The notes: generated from the sequence alone by a model not told the origin. Shown: positions 1 through 9,591, counted from the stretch's first letter. The stretch is 38,814 bases of DNA from Lentisphaeria bacterium (GCA_015486135.1 WFSE01000026.1:1-38814), one strand, 5' to 3'. Translations and numbers: made by a program.

Positions 1-120
1 CCCAAGAGCAAAGAGGAGCTGAAGCGCAATTTGATTAGTCACATGAGGAAATTGCAAAAGCTCCCAAAGCGTGTCGCCAGCTATTTCAATCATAAAAAAA
101 TCCAATATGCGAAAGCCTAG
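1..120 (+). pseudogene. C-terminal fragment of a transposase (IS630-like DDE type), truncated by the window edge
   Basis: Open frame from base 1: PKSKEELKRNLISHMRKLQKLPKRVASYFNHKKIQYAKA*, resembling the C-terminal tail of IS630-type transposases. Absent from the ORF track because it has no start codon. Confidence 0.6.
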
Positions 121-460
121 GTGTCAAATAATTAGCTGTCGGGTTAATAATCAGTGTGAATGGATGAGGTTGTCGCATGTGAATATCGGTGCATTTCTCA
201 ATGTCAATTTCGAAATGTAATGGTTTGATTTCTCTATGACTTTGGGTCTCGTTAATCTTATTTAGTGTGTACCCGACAAGCTCTATGCAAGCGACCAATT
301 CTTTATCTTGATTGAAAACGAAAGCATCTGGGATACCAGTATCATCATTGCCAAGCATTATATTAAATCCTTCGCCAAATTTCTTCCCAACGTAATCTTG
401 GGCAATCAATAATTCCCTGAGTCGACCATTATTCATTTTATTTATTATTGGATATTTCAT
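86..460 (-). CDS. hypothetical protein (start trimmed to MKYPIINK...)
   Basis: The ORF 86..586 begins inside a repeat that is also translated at the start of ORF 1376..2023; the internal Met at 460 is the likelier start. Confidence 0.55.
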   Translation of the reverse strand: MKYPIINKMNNGRLRELLIAQDYVGKKFGEGFNIMLGNDDTGIPDAFVFNQDKELVACIELVGYTLNKINETQSHREIKPLHFEIDIEKCTDIHMRQPHPFTLIINPTANYLTPRLSHIGFFYD

Positions 461-466
461 AATCAC

Positions 467-572
467 AACAATTATTGGACAACATACTGCGCTTTGCCGG
501 GGATTAACATTTACTCCCCGCCCCGTCTCGAATGGAAATGTAACGTGTTGCGGGGGAAAGGTCAAGCGGGGC
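467..572 (-). repeat. ~106-bp leader repeat, copy A, with sigma70-like promoter
   Basis: About 90% identical by eye to 1925..2030. On the minus strand TTGACC (565..560), 17-nt spacer, TACATT (542..537). Confidence 0.75.
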
Positions 573-604
573 ACATATCTCGCCAAACTCCATCACCATT
601 TTTA

Positions 605-687
605 GGGCTGTAAGCCCGTAATTCCAAAGCCCGGGGTGGAGCCCCGGGGACTACGATTTCCCACAACGGACAAAGGGCTGCAAGCCC
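605..687. repeat. cluster of three short GC-rich hairpins
   Basis: GGGCT-gta-AGCCC (605..617), CCCGGGG-tggag-CCCCGGG (630..648), GGGCT-gca-AGCCC (675..687). Confidence 0.7.
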
Positions 688-716
688 GACATAAAACACG
701 CATTCCGAGGAAATCA

Positions 717-1010
717 CTAGTGCAATCTATTTCGCCATGAATTTGGCTCTGAGTGAAGATGCATAATCGCTATGATCAAAATTAAATCAGGGTGTGTTTT
801 GTATATAATGCCATATGGAAATCTATTAGTCTGGCAACGTCTTGTATGTTCGGATAAGGGGTGCCACGCATCAGGAAATTTTTTAATGTGGGATAAGGCA
901 ATCGCCACTTCATCAGCAAACTCAAATCCGAGTCCTACTTGTTTCCCGTTGTAATTATTGATGGCTTCCCATAAATCTAATTCCGCTTGTATTAAAAAAT
1001 CGACTTTCAT
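717..1010 (-). CDS. ParE/RelE-family toxin
   Basis: 97 aa, MKVDFLIQAELDLWEAINNYN...FPYGIIYKTHPDLILIIAIMHLHSEPNSWRNR, typical ParE/RelE layout; overlaps the upstream antitoxin ORF by 4 bp. Confidence 0.85.
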   Translation of the reverse strand: MKVDFLIQAELDLWEAINNYNGKQVGLGFEFADEVAIALSHIKKFPDAWHPLSEHTRRCQTNRFPYGIIYKTHPDLILIIAIMHLHSEPNSWRNRLH

Positions 1011-1240
1011 TGTCTCGATTGCTTGACTTTGTCGAAAACTTCCGAGGCAGAAATTGCCTCTATTTCTCCAGATTCATACGCGGACAATCGGTCTTCCGCC
1101 TCTTCAGCCCATAATGTGTCGATTCTACTTCGCTCATCAGGAGCTTCAAGGCTAAAAAAAAGATTTTCAATAAGCTCTATACGTTCGTACGGGGATAATT
1201 CCATAGCCTCATTGCATACTCGCATTACTTGTGGAGACAT
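1007..1240 (-). CDS. addiction-module antitoxin (ParD-like, addiction module component family)
   Basis: 77 aa, MSPQVMRVCNEAMELSPYERIELIENLFFSLE...LWAEEAEDRLSAYESGEIEAISASEVFDKVK, typical of the addiction module component family. Confidence 0.85.
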   Translation of the reverse strand: MSPQVMRVCNEAMELSPYERIELIENLFFSLEAPDERSRIDTLWAEEAEDRLSAYESGEIEAISASEVFDKVKQSRQ

Positions 1241-1375
1241 TTCTACTCCTCCTGCTACTGATTCTTTAGCCTAAAAAACAATATAACCCATCTTCAATTT
1301 TTTCCAATTGGCAGCTCCGAGTTCTCCTACGCTTAAAAGGCTCAGCCGTCAGGGGGAAACGCTCTCGTTACACTT

Positions 1376-1918
1376 TTATTCTAATATTAATCCCTTATCC
1401 TCGTCAACCTTAGGGGGAGCTTCTATATTCCAAGACGCGCTAGAAAGCTTTTTGTAAAATTTGTTGTATACAAGTAATAAATCTAAAAATATCCTTTTTT
1501 CTTCGTTTTTCAAAGATACTGACAATCGATTATGCTCCACAGAGCAATTGATTGTTTCTCCTAAAACAACCATATTATTCTTATTATCATAAAGTATGCA
1601 TAACCTTCTAGTGGCATCTCCAAAAAAACCTTTGGACTTAGGAGGTATAATGTCATAGACATGAGTAGTATACAGATTTTCTAGACCGTAGCCCCCCATG
1701 AATCTTTTTCCTTTAAATATCCTATCAGGTTTTCCAAAAACTTTTAAAACTTCTGATTGTTTTGTGCCTTTAGGCGGAATTACAGCCTTTCCTAATATTT
1801 TATTCAGTAATTCAAAATCTTGAATATGATCAATGAATTTATCAATATCCCTCGCTTTAGTTTGCGCAAACAATCCTGCAGCAAAGAACAGAACATATAT
1901 TATCAGGTATTTTTTCAT
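1376..1918 (-). CDS. secreted hypothetical protein (signal peptide MKKYLIIYVLFFAAGLFAQ)
   Basis: Internal Met at 1918 is followed by a signal peptide; the ORF upstream of it is repeat-derived. Confidence 0.6.
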   Translation of the reverse strand: MKKYLIIYVLFFAAGLFAQTKARDIDKFIDHIQDFELLNKILGKAVIPPKGTKQSEVLKVFGKPDRIFKGKRFMGGYGLENLYTTHVYDIIPPKSKGFFGDATRRLCILYDNKNNMVVLGETINCSVEHNRLSVSLKNEEKRIFLDLLLVYNKFYKKLSSASWNIEAPPKVDEDKGLILE

Positions 1919-1924
1919 GGGCTT

Positions 1925-2030
1925 AACAATCATCGAGCAACATACTGCGCTTTGCCGGGGATTAACATTTACTCCCCGCTCCGCCTTGAATAGGAATGTA
2001 ACGTGTGGCGGGGGAAAGGTCAAGCGGGGC
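1925..2030 (-). repeat. ~106-bp leader repeat, copy B, with sigma70-like promoter
   Basis: Second copy of 467..572. Minus strand TTGACC (2023..2018), 17-nt spacer, TACATT (2000..1995). Its outer end contributes the asnB stop codon. Confidence 0.75.
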
Positions 2031-3912
2031 GGCCGGCTAGGGATTCAAGGAAGGCGTCTAGGCAATAGAGTCTGAACATGGATGTCGCGTCGAAGCGTCC
2101 GGCCTGGAGGGTTTCCGCGATTTCCGCGAATGGCGTGTCGATATATTCGGACACGGGATGTTTTTTCCGTTCGGCCCAAGTGGCTAGGGCTTCGTGGAAC
2201 GGGCCTTTCCGCGACCACCGCGCCTGCGGGGTCTCGAATCCCCGTTTGTCGCGCCGCCAAACTATCCGTTTGGGCAACGTGTCGTCGACCGCCTTCCGGA
2301 AAAGGTATTTTGTCCAGCCACGACGCGTGTTGGCGTCGCACGGGAAGGAAAGGATTTTCTCGACGAGATTGATGTCCAGGAAAGGGACTCTCGACTCGAT
2401 GGAGAACGCCATGGAGTTCCGGTCCTCCCATTTCAGCAGGCGCGGAAGTCGCAACTCCATGAGTTCGAATATCCGGTATTCCTCGGGCGCCATGGAGCGG
2501 TGTTTCGCATAGACAGAGGAGCTTTCCGCGAAATCCGCGGATTTGCGCCGGTTGATGGAGTAGGGGTATTGGAGATTGGAGCGTTTGCGGTATTCGCGCA
2601 TGGTGGCGACGGCCTCTTTGAAGAGTTCCGGGTTTCCTCCCGGCGCCAACGCTCCCAGGCAATCCCCCAGAATCGTCAGGTATTTACCCCGCTTCCGCAA
2701 TCCGTCGAGCCAAAGGAAGTAGGTGGGCCAGTAGCCGGAGAATAGCTCGTCGCCGCCCTGTCCGTCGAGCAGCACCGGAACATCCGCCGCCCTAGCCGCC
2801 TTCATCACCCTGTATTGGGCGTACATACTGGCGCTGCCGACCGGCTCGTCGTGTTTCTCCAGGAAATCCGCGAAGTCCGCGGTCAGATCCTCGGGCTGCG
2901 GGAAGACTTTCACATGGTCCGCGTTTGTCGCGGAGACGACCATTTCCATGAAAAGCCTTTCGTCGGCGTACGGGTCGTCGAAGCAGGCGCTGAAAGCGGA
3001 GAATGTTTTATTCGGCTCCAGCGAGGACATCGCCGCGAAAATCGCGGAGGAGTCGAGCCCTCCCGAGAGGCAGCTTCCCACTGGGACATCGGAGCGGAGT
3101 CTGAGCCGCACGGAATCGCGGAAAATCTCCGCCACTTCCCTGGCGGCGTCCCGCGGATCGACGTTCCGGAGCGTCTCCACGTCTTCCGGCCTCCAATAGC
3201 GTTCCGGCTTTATCGCGAGATCGGGGTTTGAGAGATCGATCACGGCGGTGGAGGCCGACGGGAACAGTTTAACGCCTTTCAGGAAGGTGTCCGGGGAAAT
3301 TTCATATCCGTTGACCAAATACGCCACGCACGCCTCGTCGTTGGGCTCCGGGGAGAACCAAGGCAACTCCCGGAACTGCTTCATCTCCGAGGCGATGGCT
3401 AGAACGCCCCCGGAGTGTAGATGGTAGAGAGGTTTGATGCCGAAGCGGTCACGGGAAAGGACGACGACATTCCGATTGAGGTCCAGTATCGCCAACGCCC
3501 ACATCCCGTTGAAGCGCCGGAAACAGTCCACGCCCCATTTCGCGTAAGCGGCGAGAACAACCTCGGTATCGCAACGCGACTTGAAGGAATAGCCATCCCG
3601 CTCAAGCTCCGCCCTAAGCTCGACATGGTTGTAAACCTCGCCGTTGTAAACAATCCGCACCGCGCCGTCCGGCGACGACATGGGTTGCGCCCCGGCATTG
3701 GTTAGGTCGAGGATGGAAAGGCGTCTATGCCCCAGCCCCACTTCCGCGGGACCGCCGCTCTCGGAAAGCGCCAAACGCCCGCCAGCCTTGGCGAAAAGCT
3801 CGGTTCCGCGTCCGTCGGGGCCCCGGTGCGCCACGGCGTCGGTGAACGCGTCGAGGATTTTCGGATCGACCATTTTATCGCCAGCGCTTATCAAACAGGC
3901 TATTCCGCACAT
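2020..3912 (-). CDS. asnB: asparagine synthase (glutamine-hydrolysing)
   Basis: MCGIACLISAG N-terminal class II glutaminase and C-terminal synthetase motif SCLSGGLDSSAI; 630 aa. Confidence 0.95.
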   Translation of the reverse strand: MCGIACLISAGDKMVDPKILDAFTDAVAHRGPDGRGTELFAKAGGRLALSESGGPAEVGLGHRRLSILDLTNAGAQPMSSPDGAVRIVYNGEVYNHVELRAELERDGYSFKSRCDTEVVLAAYAKWGVDCFRRFNGMWALAILDLNRNVVVLSRDRFGIKPLYHLHSGGVLAIASEMKQFRELPWFSPEPNDEACVAYLVNGYEISPDTFLKGVKLFPSASTAVIDLSNPDLAIKPERYWRPEDVETLRNVDPRDAAREVAEIFRDSVRLRLRSDVPVGSCLSGGLDSSAIFAAMSSLEPNKTFSAFSACFDDPYADERLFMEMVVSATNADHVKVFPQPEDLTADFADFLEKHDEPVGSASMYAQYRVMKAARAADVPVLLDGQGGDELFSGYWPTYFLWLDGLRKRGKYLTILGDCLGALAPGGNPELFKEAVATMREYRKRSNLQYPYSINRRKSADFAESSSVYAKHRSMAPEEYRIFELMELRLPRLLKWEDRNSMAFSIESRVPFLDINLVEKILSFPCDANTRRGWTKYLFRKAVDDTLPKRIVWRRDKRGFETPQARWSRKGPFHEALATWAERKKHPVSEYIDTPFAEIAETLQAGRFDATSMFRLYCLDAFLESLAGRPA

Positions 3913-4003
3913 GACTTCGGGGTGTCCTTTCGCTATTTCTCATTACTGTTTGCCCCGATTATCGGAGGGGCACACTTGGAGAATAAGCGGAGAGGGAGCT
4001 TTT

Positions 4004-4723
4004 TCAAGGCGCGCGGAGGTTCTTGGAAAGAGCGGACTCCGCGAATTCCGCGAAGGAGTCGACCGTTAAATCGGACCGCAGCCCCTTGTCGTGGCCGAAC
4101 CCGTATTTGGCGAAACACGTTCTCATTCCCGCCGCCTGCCCCGAGGCTATGTCGGTGTGGTTGTCGCCGACCACCCATCCGAGCGACGGGTCCACGGAGC
4201 GCTCCTCAGCCACCGCCAGCAACATGTCCGGAGCAGGTTTCAATGGCAATCCATCGCACCCGCCGCCCTTGATCGAGGAGAAAAACTCCGCCACACCGAG
4301 GGCGTCGAGGATGGTGTGGCAATATTCGTGCGCCTTGTTGGAGACGACCGCCAATTCGGCTCCGGCGGCCGCTAGAATCTCTAGTCCCTCCACGACGGTT
4401 GGATACAAAACCGTCGAGTCCAACATCACATCCCGGTAATGGCGTTTCATAGCCGCCAGCGCGGCGTCGATATCGCACTCCGTCCCGCGGAAAGCGCGTT
4501 CGATAAGCTTCCTGACGCCATCGCCCACGAAAGAGGTAACCACATCGACATCCAGCGGATCGAGTCCGCAGTCCGCGCGGGCCCGGTTCACGGCAGCGGC
4601 CAGGTCGGCCCTCGTGTCGGCCAACGTGCCGTCCAGATCGCATATCACAAGTATACTATTACTCATACTCATAGCCCCCGACATTAATCCGGAAACCGCC
4701 ACGGCGCAAGCAAGGGCGACCAT
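4004..4723 (-). CDS. HAD-superfamily phosphoglycolate phosphatase-like hydrolase
   Basis: ICDLDGTLADTRADL, VVSNK, WVVGDNHTDIASGQAAGM. Likely internal start at MSNSILVICDLDG. Confidence 0.88.
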   Translation of the reverse strand: MVALACAVAVSGLMSGAMSMSNSILVICDLDGTLADTRADLAAAVNRARADCGLDPLDVDVVTSFVGDGVRKLIERAFRGTECDIDAALAAMKRHYRDVMLDSTVLYPTVVEGLEILAAAGAELAVVSNKAHEYCHTILDALGVAEFFSSIKGGGCDGLPLKPAPDMLLAVAEERSVDPSLGWVVGDNHTDIASGQAAGMRTCFAKYGFGHDKGLRSDLTVDSFAEFAESALSKNLRAP

Positions 4724-4754
4724 GCCCTAGCTTAGGGACAGGTTAATAATGGTT

Positions 4755-5050
4755 TTCAGCCCTGGGATGCATTGGAATCATGGGAGATATGGGAAGGAAT
4801 GGGAGTTATGGAAAAATCCGGGAACGCCACAACATGCCAGTTCCGCATGCGGAAGCGGCATCTTCGTGGGCTCTGTGAGCTTCGTGATGAGAGAAATTTT
4901 GAAATACCTTCCACCGTCTGGCGCATTGGCTTTGCGCTACTCCAGTTTCTGTGTGTGCAAATGCATCTTTTAAAGACTTTTTTAACCACAGAGAGCACGA
5001 AGCTCACGAAGTTTTTCCATCTCCGCGGACGGAGATGAAAAAGGCTTGCA
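4755..5050. repeat. dispersed intergenic repeat ending in 'CCACAGAGAGCACGAAGCTCACGAAG' plus hairpin
   Basis: Similar to 35780..36020 and 38560..38814; terminal hairpin CATCTCCG-cgga-CGGAGATG at 5018..5037. Confidence 0.75.
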
Positions 5051-5297
5051 CGGAAGAAAATCAACGCCATCTCTAGCCTTCCCCATTCGTGTTAATCCGT
5101 GTCCATCCGTGATTCTTCTTCCTAGCTACAAACCCTACATTCCCTACATGGTAAGAACCTCCCCTCTTCTTTCTCCAATCAAAGCCGTCGGGTGAATTTG
5201 GCAGGCCGGATGCGGCATGACCAATTCACACGACCTTCGTGTTCTGACTTTCTCCGAGCCTCCGTGCCTCCAGCGAAGCGGGTGGGGAATTCTTTCC

Positions 5298-5545
5298 CTC
5301 TTTCTCCGCGTCTTCGCGAGGCAACATCTTCTTCTTTTCCTCGCAGAGACGCAAAGCACGCAGAGATAGCAAATCCGAAACCCTAAATCCGAAATCCTAA
5401 ACAAATTCAAAAATTCAAATGCTCGAAACCTTTCCGAGCACCGCCTACCTACAATTTCTACATTTCCTACATGGTAGAAACCTCTTTCCCTTTTCTTGCT
5501 CCGCGTTCTCCGCGTCTTTGCGAGGCAATCTTCGCATTTTGAATT
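5298..5545. repeat. ~250-bp intergenic repeat, inverted relative to 21400..21650
   Basis: Shares CAAATCCGAAACCCTAAAtCCGAAATCCTAAACAAATTCAAAAATTCAAATGCTCGAAACCTTTCCGAGCACCGCCTA(C/T)CTACAATTTCTACATTTCCTACATGG with the reverse complement of 21400..21650. Confidence 0.88.
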
Positions 5546-5573
5546 TGTTTGGATTTTAGGATTTCACCTATAG

Positions 5574-5634
5574 GGGGTCAGTTCCGCACTTTGACTTTCC
5601 TAGCGGAGAAGTCAGAAGTGCTGGTCCCGACCCC
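5574..5634. repeat. REP-like imperfect inverted repeat
   Basis: GGGGTCAGTTCCGCACTTTGACTT...AAGTCAGAAGTGCTGGTCCCGACCCC. Core GACTTTCCTAGCGGAGAAGTC (5593..5613) recurs inverted at 23689..23709. Confidence 0.7.
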
Positions 5635-5733
5635 GTCCCACCGATTACCGATTACCGACAACTGACTACCACCGTCCGTGGCAAGCGCACCCAATCGTGA
5701 TACATTCACGGCCGGGATGCGAAAGGAGCCTCG

Positions 5734-6753
5734 ATGGAAAATTTTTCCAAAAACCGGGAGATGGAATGCGTCGTCAGCGATGACGGTAACGGCGTCCGGC
5801 TGGACATCTGGCTGGCGGGACGTTTTTCCTACCGATCCCGAACGGCTTGGAGCGGCACCGTGAAGGCTGGCGAAATACTTCTCAACGGTCGGGCGGCGCG
5901 TCCGTCGTCGTCGTTGTCGACCGGAGACATCGTGCGGTTTATTCCGACCGAACTAGAGGAGCCACCTGTCGACACCGCGGTGGAAATCATCTACGAGGAC
6001 GACGATATACTCGTCGTGGACAAGCCGGGGAATCTTCCGTGCCATCCGGGCGGCGCGTATTTCGCGCACACGCTATGGGCGATTCTGCGGGAAAAATACG
6101 GAGAGGTCCACATAGCCACCCGACTGGACCGGGAGACATCGGGGCTTGTCGTGGCGGGGAAAAACCCGAAAGCCGCCGCTGCGTTGGCGAAAGGGGAAGG
6201 CGCGTTTTCCAGGAAGATTTACAACGTAGTCGTTCACGGGAGGTTTCCGGATGGCGAAACTGTGGCTGAGGGTTTTATTCGGGGGCGGAGGCCCGACGAG
6301 ATCAACGATAAAAATCCAATCCGCAAAAAACGTATTTTTGAAACGCACCCTACGACTCCGGAGAGCCAATCCGCCAAGACTATATTCGGGCTTTTGTCCC
6401 GCGGAAAGCTGGAGGACGGCGGGGAGTTATCGTTGCTGGAGGCGGAGCTCGAGACGGGACGGACGCATCAAATCAGGGCGACGGCGCTCCATCTCGGCTA
6501 CCCGGTTCTAGGCGACAAAATCTATGGGTTGAACGAGGGCTTTTTCGCGAGATTCGCGGACGGCGTGTTGACCGACGAGGATAAACGCCTCCTGGTTCTC
6601 GATCGGCAAGCGTTGCATTGCCGCGAGGTGGAGCTCCGCCATCCCGCCACGGGCGAGCGGATGACCTTCGAATCCCGCGTCCCCCGGCAATTATCGGTGT
6701 TTTTTCCGCTGTTGCTCCCCGCGGATTCCGCGGAGTCGCAAATACTCCGTTGA
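5734..6753 (+). CDS. RluA-family RNA pseudouridine synthase with S4-like N-terminus
   Basis: ATRLDRETSGLVVAGKN and ETGRTHQIRATALHLGYPVLGDKIYG motifs. Confidence 0.92.
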   Translation: MENFSKNREMECVVSDDGNGVRLDIWLAGRFSYRSRTAWSGTVKAGEILLNGRAARPSSSLSTGDIVRFIPTELEEPPVDTAVEIIYEDDDILVVDKPGNLPCHPGGAYFAHTLWAILREKYGEVHIATRLDRETSGLVVAGKNPKAAAALAKGEGAFSRKIYNVVVHGRFPDGETVAEGFIRGRRPDEINDKNPIRKKRIFETHPTTPESQSAKTIFGLLSRGKLEDGGELSLLEAELETGRTHQIRATALHLGYPVLGDKIYGLNEGFFARFADGVLTDEDKRLLVLDRQALHCREVELRHPATGERMTFESRVPRQLSVFFPLLLPADSAESQILR

Positions 6754-6841
6754 TTTTGAGAAATATCCATACATATTACAGACGAGGCCCAATTTTCGTT
6801 TTTACGTTGTAAGGTAAGGATCCACAGAAAGGAGGCCTGGA

Positions 6842-7345
6842 ATGAAGAGAATTCTCATGTCGTTGGCTGGGGTGGCTTTGGTTGCCCATTTGGTTGGTTG
6901 CGCCACTGGTAACTCGCTCAGCGTGTCCGCTAATGGGGGGCAAGCATTTCAAATGACGTTGCCGGACGGATGGAAGTCTAAGCAGTGGAAGTACAAGACT
7001 ATACTGGTTCCCCCTACGGAGTATCCGCACATTCAGCTATGGTGTTTGGGGGGTGGGGTTCCTTTGAAGAAAGCCGAAGCCGATATCGCCAAGCTGGTCA
7101 AGTCAGAAGTCATCAAGTTCAAGACCATCAAGTCGCGGGATATCAAAATTGCCGGCGCTCCCGGCAAACTGCTAACGGGGAGGGGGCTGGAGGCGGACGA
7201 CCAGGATCCGTCCCGCGCCAAGATTTTCTTGTTCACGGTAAAGGGCAAGCTTTTCATCCTGTGCATTCATGGCGAGGGTGACGAGGCCGCCAAGATGGAA
7301 GCTCCCGTCAGCAAGATTTTGGAGACGATAGAAGTTGCGGACTGA
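6842..7345 (+). CDS. hypothetical lipoprotein
   Basis: 167 aa; signal/lipobox LVGCATGN; AGGAGG-like RBS upstream (aaaggaggcctggaatg). Confidence 0.75.
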   Translation: MKRILMSLAGVALVAHLVGCATGNSLSVSANGGQAFQMTLPDGWKSKQWKYKTILVPPTEYPHIQLWCLGGGVPLKKAEADIAKLVKSEVIKFKTIKSRDIKIAGAPGKLLTGRGLEADDQDPSRAKIFLFTVKGKLFILCIHGEGDEAAKMEAPVSKILETIEVAD

Positions 7346-7514
7346 CGGCTTGCAATCGTTGGAGCTCCCCTGGTCAACGCGTAATTGCGCTGCGGGGAGT
7401 TTCAGCTGATGTCCGGGAATCGATTAGAGTTCAACGAGTGGAGGGAGAATATCTTCTCATTCCGCTTTCAACCACCGCCTGGAATCGACGCAGTCATTGG
7501 GCGTTAGGAGTAAA

Positions 7515-8684
7515 AAAATGAGAATATTGATCCAGACCATCATGGCCGTTCTAGCGGTTACTTTCGCCACGGCGCCGACCTTGTCCGCAGAAGACAAGCC
7601 AGTTCCGGACGAGTTGGCTAAAAAGGCGCGTGAAGCCATTCAAAAGGGAGTGGACTATCTGACGGACACGCAGGAGAAGGATGGGTCTTGGGGGCATCAT
7701 CCCGCCGTGACATCCCTGTGCGCTATAGCGCTCCACAACAGCGGCACAACTAGAAACAAGGTAATCCGCGAAGCGGCGGTGGAGCAAGCTAGGAAGTTCA
7801 TACTTAAATTTGTCCAAAAAGACGGTTCGATATGGATGGCTGGAGAAGAGCGTGAGTATCCAAACTACACTACGGCATGTGCGTTATGCGCGTTGGCGGT
7901 AATAAACAATCCTGCCGACGTGAAGGTGATGAGAGCGGCCAGGAAGTATCTTATCGGCTCCCAAGTCACCGACCCCAAAAACCCCGCTTTAGGGGGAATC
8001 GGTTACGGCAAGGCTGGCCCGGGGCATCCCGACCTTTCCAACACCCAATGGGCCTTGGAGGCGCTTTATCTAACCGATTATTTGGACAAGGAGCCTAACG
8101 TCAAAAGTCCCGAGGACGCTAAAAAATCGGATTTGGCTTGGAAAAACGCCGTCAAATTCCTCTCCGCCTTGCAAAATGTCCCTGAAAGCAACGACGCCAC
8201 TTGGGTGGTTAAGGACAAGAAAGATCCCAACTACGGTAGTTTTGTGTACCAGGACGGTTACAGCAAAGCGGGAAAAGAAGGCCAAACGCTGAGGGGTTAT
8301 GGAAGCATGACCTACGCGGGTCTTAAGAGCATGGTGTACGCTCGTCTCAAAAAAGACGATCCGCGGGTTAAAGCGGCTGTGGAATGGGGAGCAAAGCATT
8401 ACACGCTGAGCGAGAACCCGGGACTGGGGCCAGCTGGTTGGTATTACTATCTGCACACGTTCGCCAAAGCGCATGCCGTTTTAGGCGATGATTATGTTGT
8501 CACGCCGGACGGGAAAAAGCACTCCTGGCGCGCCGATTTAATCAGCGAACTGCTTAAGTTGCAAAAGAGCAAGGGCGAATGGTACAACGACAAGAGCGGA
8601 CGCTGGTGGGAAACGATGCCGCAGCTGGTCACCGCTTACGCGTTGATGTCTATCGAGGCGGCCTTGGGACATGGCCTGAAATAA
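7515..8684 (+). CDS. secreted prenyltransferase/squalene-oxidase-repeat (alpha/alpha toroid) protein
   Basis: Signal peptide MRILIQTIMAVLAVTFATAPTLSA; repeats such as GVDYLTDTQEKDGSWGHHPAVTSLCAIAL and LSNTQWALEAL. Confidence 0.8.
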   Translation, partial: KMRILIQTIMAVLAVTFATAPTLSAEDKPVPDELAKKAREAIQKGVDYLTDTQEKDGSWGHHPAVTSLCAIALHNSGTTRNKVIREAAVEQARKFILKFVQKDGSIWMAGEEREYPNYTTACALCALAVINNPADVKVMRAARKYLIGSQVTDPKNPALGGIGYGKAGPGHPDLSNTQWALEALYLTDYLDKEPNVKSPEDAKKSDLAWKNAVKFLSALQNVPESNDATWVVKDKKDPNYGSFVYQDGYSKAGKEGQTLRGYGSMTYAGLKSMVYARLKKDDPRVKAAVEWGAKHYTLSENPGLGPAGWYYYLHTFAKAHAVLGDDYVVTPDGKKHSWRADLISELLKLQKSKGEWYNDKSGRWWETMPQLVTAYALMSIEAALGHGLK

Positions 8685-8699
8685 GCACCCGCTGAATAA

Positions 8700-8731
8700 C
8701 TAGGGCTTGCCGAATAACTGGCAAGCCCTAG
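8700..8731. terminator. perfect 12-bp inverted repeat, 8-nt loop; MITE-terminus-like, possible terminator
   Basis: CTAGGGCTTGCC-gaataact-GGCAAGCCCTAG just downstream of the 7515..8684 stop. Confidence 0.65.
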
Positions 8732-8903
8732 CTATTTCCACCTCATGCCTCCCATCGTTCCCATAACTCCCACGGGGAGTAGAGGGGAGCTGTTTGGTTT
8801 TCGCCGCCATTGAAAAACCCCGCCTTTCGTTTATAATCAAGCCAACTGGTGTCTCCATTTTCGGAGTTGGCGACACCGTCGGACCCGGGGTTTTGGAGCA
8901 AGC

Positions 8904-9551
8904 ATGATATTGAACAGGGGATTATTCATAACGTTCGAGGGGCCAGAATGCGCTGGCAAAACGACCCATATCCAGCTTTTGGAGCGCTACTTGGCGAAAC
9001 AGGGAAAACGCGTTCTCCTTACTCGGGAGCCTGGTGGGACGGAGATTGGAGAGCAATTGCGCCATATCGTGAAGCACCATGTAGGCGGAATGGCGGACGA
9101 GACGGAAGTATTGCTGTTCGCCGCCAGCCGGGCGCAACATGTGGTGTCGGTGATACGTCCAGCCATCCAGTCGGGTATGGTTGTGCTATGCGACCGTTTT
9201 ATGGATTCGACGACCGCTTATCAAGGGCACGCCCGAGGGCTGGATATGGACTTTATAAATCGCCTCAACCGGTTTGCCGTCGCTGGCTGCGTGCCGGACC
9301 TGACTATACTTATGGATCTCTCCCCGAAGGAGAGCGTCAGACGTTCCAAAGAGCGCGAGACGCCTCTGGGGCTGGACGACAGGATAGAGTCCGAAACGCT
9401 GGACTTCCACGAGAGGGTGCGGGAAGGGTTTTTGGAGGTCATGCGCTCCGAACCCGACCGGGTCAAGTTAATCGACGCCTCGAAATCTATCGAGGAGGTC
9501 CATTCCGCTATTGTTGCGGCGATTGACGCGGTTGCAGCGGTCAAGCAATAA
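8904..9551 (+). CDS. tmk: thymidylate kinase
   Basis: FITFEGPECAGKTTHIQLLERYL, LTREPGGTEIGEQLR, CDRFMDSTTAYQGHARG. Confidence 0.97.
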   Translation: MILNRGLFITFEGPECAGKTTHIQLLERYLAKQGKRVLLTREPGGTEIGEQLRHIVKHHVGGMADETEVLLFAASRAQHVVSVIRPAIQSGMVVLCDRFMDSTTAYQGHARGLDMDFINRLNRFAVAGCVPDLTILMDLSPKESVRRSKERETPLGLDDRIESETLDFHERVREGFLEVMRSEPDRVKLIDASKSIEEVHSAIVAAIDAVAAVKQ

Positions 9552-9591
9552 TTCCGGGGCAGTGGGCGAAGCCCTGGATTTCGAGGAAAAC

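Noticed and set aside
2045-3231. Multiple 60-205 aa ORFs overlapping asnB on both strands
   Set aside because: All overlap the asparagine synthase and lack recognisable families.
5144-5410. 88-aa ORF MNLFRISDLGFRICYLCVLCVSARK
   Set aside because: Translation of the dispersed repeat; the same peptide appears in the ORF at 21192..21749.
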